Origin: Prevotellaceae bacterium
GTDB lineage: Bacteria > Bacteroidota > Bacteroidia > Bacteroidales > UBA932
Assembly (NCBI GenBank): GCA_031258755.1
Contig: JAIRMK010000032.1
Coordinates: 1 to 7,741, forward strand
Length of the DNA stretch: 7,741 nt
Reading direction: 5' to 3'
Shown: positions 5,920 through 7,741 of the stretch, in pieces
How the letters are laid out: each line of letters begins with the position of its first letter
Position numbering within the stretch: the first letter of the stretch is position 1
Notes under the pieces: generated by a model
Told to the model about the DNA's origin: nothing
The model's database searches: none
What the model saw: only the letters and a program-made list of their open reading frames with translations
Translations under genes and position numbers: made by a program

Positions 5920-6729
5920 ATGAATAACATAAAATTGTTTGAAAGCAAAAAGGTTCGGACTTATTGGGATGAAACAGAAGAAAAATGGTATTTTTCGATT
6001 ATAGATATCATAGAGATATTAACCGAAAGTCCACGGCCTCGTAAATATTGGAACGCACTAAAAACCAAACTCCATGCAGAAGGAAGCGAACTGTCCCAAA
6101 ATCTGGGACAGTTGAAAATGCAAGCCGAAGATGGTAAAATGCGTAAAACTGATGTGGCCGACACAGAGCAGCTTTTTCGTATCATCCAGTCTATCCCCTC
6201 TCCTAAAGCCGAGCCATTTAAACTATGGTTAGCGAAAGTTGGCCGGGAGCGTATGCAAGAAATAGCCGATCCGGAACAAAGTCTCGATCGTGCCCGTGAA
6301 AATTGGCAACGGTTAGGTCATAGCGAAAAATGGATACAACAACGCATGAATGGGCAAGAAGTCCGTAATAAGCTCACAGACTATTGGAAATCTTCGGGTA
6401 TCATACAACAAGATGAATTTGCTTTGTTAACAAATGTTATTCATAAAGAATGGTCGGATCTTACCGTAAGACAACACAAAAATTTGAAAGGATTGAAAAC
6501 TCAAAATCTTAGAGATCACATGAGTGAAGCAGAACTTATTTTCACGGCCCTAGCCGAACTTTCAACCCGACAAATTGCTCAAAAAGAAAATGCCAAAGGA
6601 TTATCGGAAAACGCAAATGCAGGAAAAAGAGGTGGACGTGTAGCCAAAACGGCTCGCAAAAGGTTGGAGGCGGAGACAGGATCGTCTGTAATAACCAGTG
6701 AAAATTTTTTACCGGTATTAAAAAAATAA
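5920..6729 (+). CDS. BRO-N domain protein with DinD-like C-terminus (phage antirepressor-type)
   Basis: This 269-residue soluble protein has two recognisable parts. Residues 1-110 resemble the BRO-N / prophage antirepressor domain, a DNA-binding module: KVRTYWDETEEKWYFSIIDI, then RKYWNALKTKL, DGKMRKTDVADTEQLFRIIQ and SIPSPKAEPFKLWLAKVG. Residues about 149-255 resemble the C-terminal part of DinD, the SOS-induced RecA-interacting protein of E. coli, judged from memory of that sequence: RNKLTDYW, the EFALLTNVIHKEW stretch, KGLKTQNLRDHMSEAEL, and a basic segment, GKRGGRVAKTARKRLEAETG. Stand-alone genes of this kind are common in Bacteroidota genomes; their function is not established. It starts four bases after the uppP stop and ends five bases before cysS, with no phage genes nearby. 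It is AT-rich like uppP. The reading frame is intact. A regulatory, DNA-damage or anti-phage role is possible but unproven. Confidence 0.85.
   Translation: MNNIKLFESKKVRTYWDETEEKWYFSIIDIIEILTESPRPRKYWNALKTKLHAEGSELSQNLGQLKMQAEDGKMRKTDVADTEQLFRIIQSIPSPKAEPFKLWLAKVGRERMQEIADPEQSLDRARENWQRLGHSEKWIQQRMNGQEVRNKLTDYWKSSGIIQQDEFALLTNVIHKEWSDLTVRQHKNLKGLKTQNLRDHMSEAELIFTALAELSTRQIAQKENAKGLSENANAGKRGGRVAKTARKRLEAETGSSVITSENFLPVLKK
6089..6113. repeat. Perfect 10-bp inverted repeat inside the BRO-N gene
   Basis: AACTGTCCCA (6089-6098) and TGGGACAGTT (6104-6113) are exact reverse complements separated by AAATC. They encode residues 57-65 (ELSQNLGQL) of the BRO-N protein. In RNA this would make a stable 10-bp stem with a five-base loop; in DNA it would be a symmetric protein-binding site. 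Confidence 0.75.
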
Positions 6730-6734
6730 AATGT

Positions 6735-7741
6735 ATGGAAATATATAATACCCTCTCTCGTAAAAAAGAAGCGTTTGAACCGCTGCATCCGCCGCACGTA
6801 GGCATGTATGTATGCGGCCCCACCGTGTATGGCGACCCGCATTTGGGACATGCCCGCTCGGCCGTGTCGTTCGATATCCTGTTCCGGTATTTGCAGCACA
6901 AAGGCTACAAAGTGCGTTACGTGCGCAACATCACCGATGTGGGACACCTGGAAAACGACGCCGATGCAGGCGAAGACAAACTGGCCAAGAAAGCGCGGCT
7001 CGAACAGCTCGAACCCATGGAAGTAGCTAAGTATTACACCGACCGCTACCACGACATGATGGACGCGCTGAACGTGCGCCGGCCAAATATCGAGCCGAAC
7101 GCCTCCGGGCACATTATGGAGCAAATCGACATGGTGCAGCAAATCCTCGACGCCGGATTTGCTTACGTAGTGAACGGTTCCGTGTATTTCGACGTCGTAA
7201 AATACAACCAACACCACCACTACGGCGTACTGTCGGGACGGGTGCTGGACGATTTGCTGTCGGCTACGCGCGACAACCTCGAGGGGCAGGATGAGAAGCG
7301 CCACAGCGTGGACTTCGCCCTGTGGAAGAAGGCGCAACCCGAGCACATCATGCGGTGGAAATCGCCGTGGAGCGACGGCTTCCCCGGTTGGCACCTCGAA
7401 TGTTCGGCCATGGGGCGCAAATACCTCGGCGAGCACTTCGACATTCACGGCGGCGGCATGGACTTGTTGTTCCCGCATCACGAATCGGAAATTGCGCAGT
7501 CGGAAATTGCCAACGGCCACCCGCCCTGCCGCTACTGGATGCACAACAACATGATTACCATCAACGGCCAGAAGATGGGAAAGTCGTTGGGCAACTCCAT
7601 TCTGCTCGAAGAATTTTTTACCGGCCGGCACCGCTTGCTGACGCAGGCCTACACGCCCATGACGGTGCGGTTTTTCATCCTGCAAGCGCACTACCGCAGC
7701 ACGCTCGACTTCAGCAATGAGGCGTTGCAGGCTGCCGAAAA
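6735..7741 (+). CDS. cysS: Cysteine--tRNA ligase (5' part, end outside window)
   Basis: The first 335 residues of cysteinyl-tRNA synthetase are present; the family is normally about 460-500 long and the frame is still open at the window end. It is a class I synthetase that attaches cysteine to tRNA-Cys in the cytosol. The HIGH motif is HLGH (residues 36-39) and the KMSKS loop reads KMGKS (280-284, NGQKMGKSLGN), a variant I recall as usual in Bacteroidota. The zinc ligands that read out cysteine are all present: Cys27 (YVCGPTVYG), Cys223 (WHLECSAMG), His248 and Glu252 (FPHHESE). The ATG at 6735 is preferred because the family opening, IYNTLSRKKEAFEP, follows at once. An ATG four bases upstream is out of frame and stops after five codons. 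No promoter or Shine-Dalgarno sequence is obvious in the five-base gap, so transcription may come through the BRO-N gene. Confidence 0.98.
   Translation, partial: MEIYNTLSRKKEAFEPLHPPHVGMYVCGPTVYGDPHLGHARSAVSFDILFRYLQHKGYKVRYVRNITDVGHLENDADAGEDKLAKKARLEQLEPMEVAKYYTDRYHDMMDALNVRRPNIEPNASGHIMEQIDMVQQILDAGFAYVVNGSVYFDVVKYNQHHHYGVLSGRVLDDLLSATRDNLEGQDEKRHSVDFALWKKAQPEHIMRWKSPWSDGFPGWHLECSAMGRKYLGEHFDIHGGGMDLLFPHHESEIAQSEIANGHPPCRYWMHNNMITINGQKMGKSLGNSILLEEFFTGRHRLLTQAYTPMTVRFFILQAHYRSTLDFSNEALQAAE

Larger units (their letters stand above)
5130..6730. other. Low-GC block covering uppP and the BRO-N gene
   Basis: Composition drops abruptly near the start of uppP and rises again at the start of cysS. 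Hand counts on 60-base lines give 43% (5221), 32% (5641), 28% (5821) and 33% (6421) inside the block, compared with 58% (4141, ftsX) and 68% (7261, cysS) outside. No insertion-sequence ends, target duplications or tRNA attachment site are visible at its borders. Confidence 0.65.

Noticed and set aside
5913..5920. TAAGTTTA as a -7 box for the BRO-N gene
   Set aside because: It is built from the uppP stop codon and the first base of the next ATG, lacks the final G and has no -33 partner 19 bases upstream.
6731..6748. ATG at 6731 as an alternative cysS start
   Set aside because: It is out of frame with cysS and stops after five codons; the ATG at 6735 fits the family N-terminus.
6579..7691. Long open frame (370 codons) on the minus strand opposite cysS
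   Set aside because: It is a shadow of the GC-rich cysS coding strand. Its translation has no recognisable domain, while the plus strand carries all cysteinyl-tRNA synthetase motifs.

Overview
The window comes from a member of the Bacteroidota, most likely class Bacteroidia. The evidence is the ftsX – DUF3098 – uppP gene order, which is characteristic of that phylum. DUF3098 itself is, to my knowledge, largely confined to it. Start codons lack Shine-Dalgarno sequences, and perfect TAnnTTTG -7 promoter elements lie just upstream of holB and ftsX. All genes are on the plus strand and nothing suggests a plasmid or an intact prophage.

Layout: (1) 1-756 is the 3' two-thirds of ychF, cut by the window edge. 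(2) 757-926 is the only sizeable intergenic region. It is dense with signals: a tandem A-tract repeat, a near-perfect sigma-54 type -24/-12 match overlapping a Bacteroidota housekeeping-type promoter match, a palindrome at the predicted transcription start, and a 14-bp hairpin close to the next start codon. (3) 927-2741 encodes a U32-family protein of the RlhA/TrhP RNA-hydroxylation type. (4) 2771-3901 is holB, the clamp-loader delta' subunit. (5) 3949-5915 is the cell-envelope cluster: ftsX (divisome / peptidoglycan hydrolase control), a small DUF3098 membrane protein, and uppP (undecaprenyl-pyrophosphate recycling for peptidoglycan). (6) 5920-6729 encodes a BRO-N (phage antirepressor-like) protein with a DinD-like C-terminal half, placed with no spare space between uppP and cysS. 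(7) 6735-7741 is the 5' two-thirds of cysS, cut by the window edge.

Most genes are ordinary housekeeping genes. The envelope trio works together in cell division and wall synthesis, and the others serve RNA modification, replication and translation. Two places stand out. One is the heavily structured leader before the U32 gene. The other is a low-GC block covering uppP and the BRO-N/DinD-like gene, which interrupts GC-rich neighbours and puts an accessory, phage-type regulator inside a tightly packed run of essential genes. I see no clear new multi-gene system.
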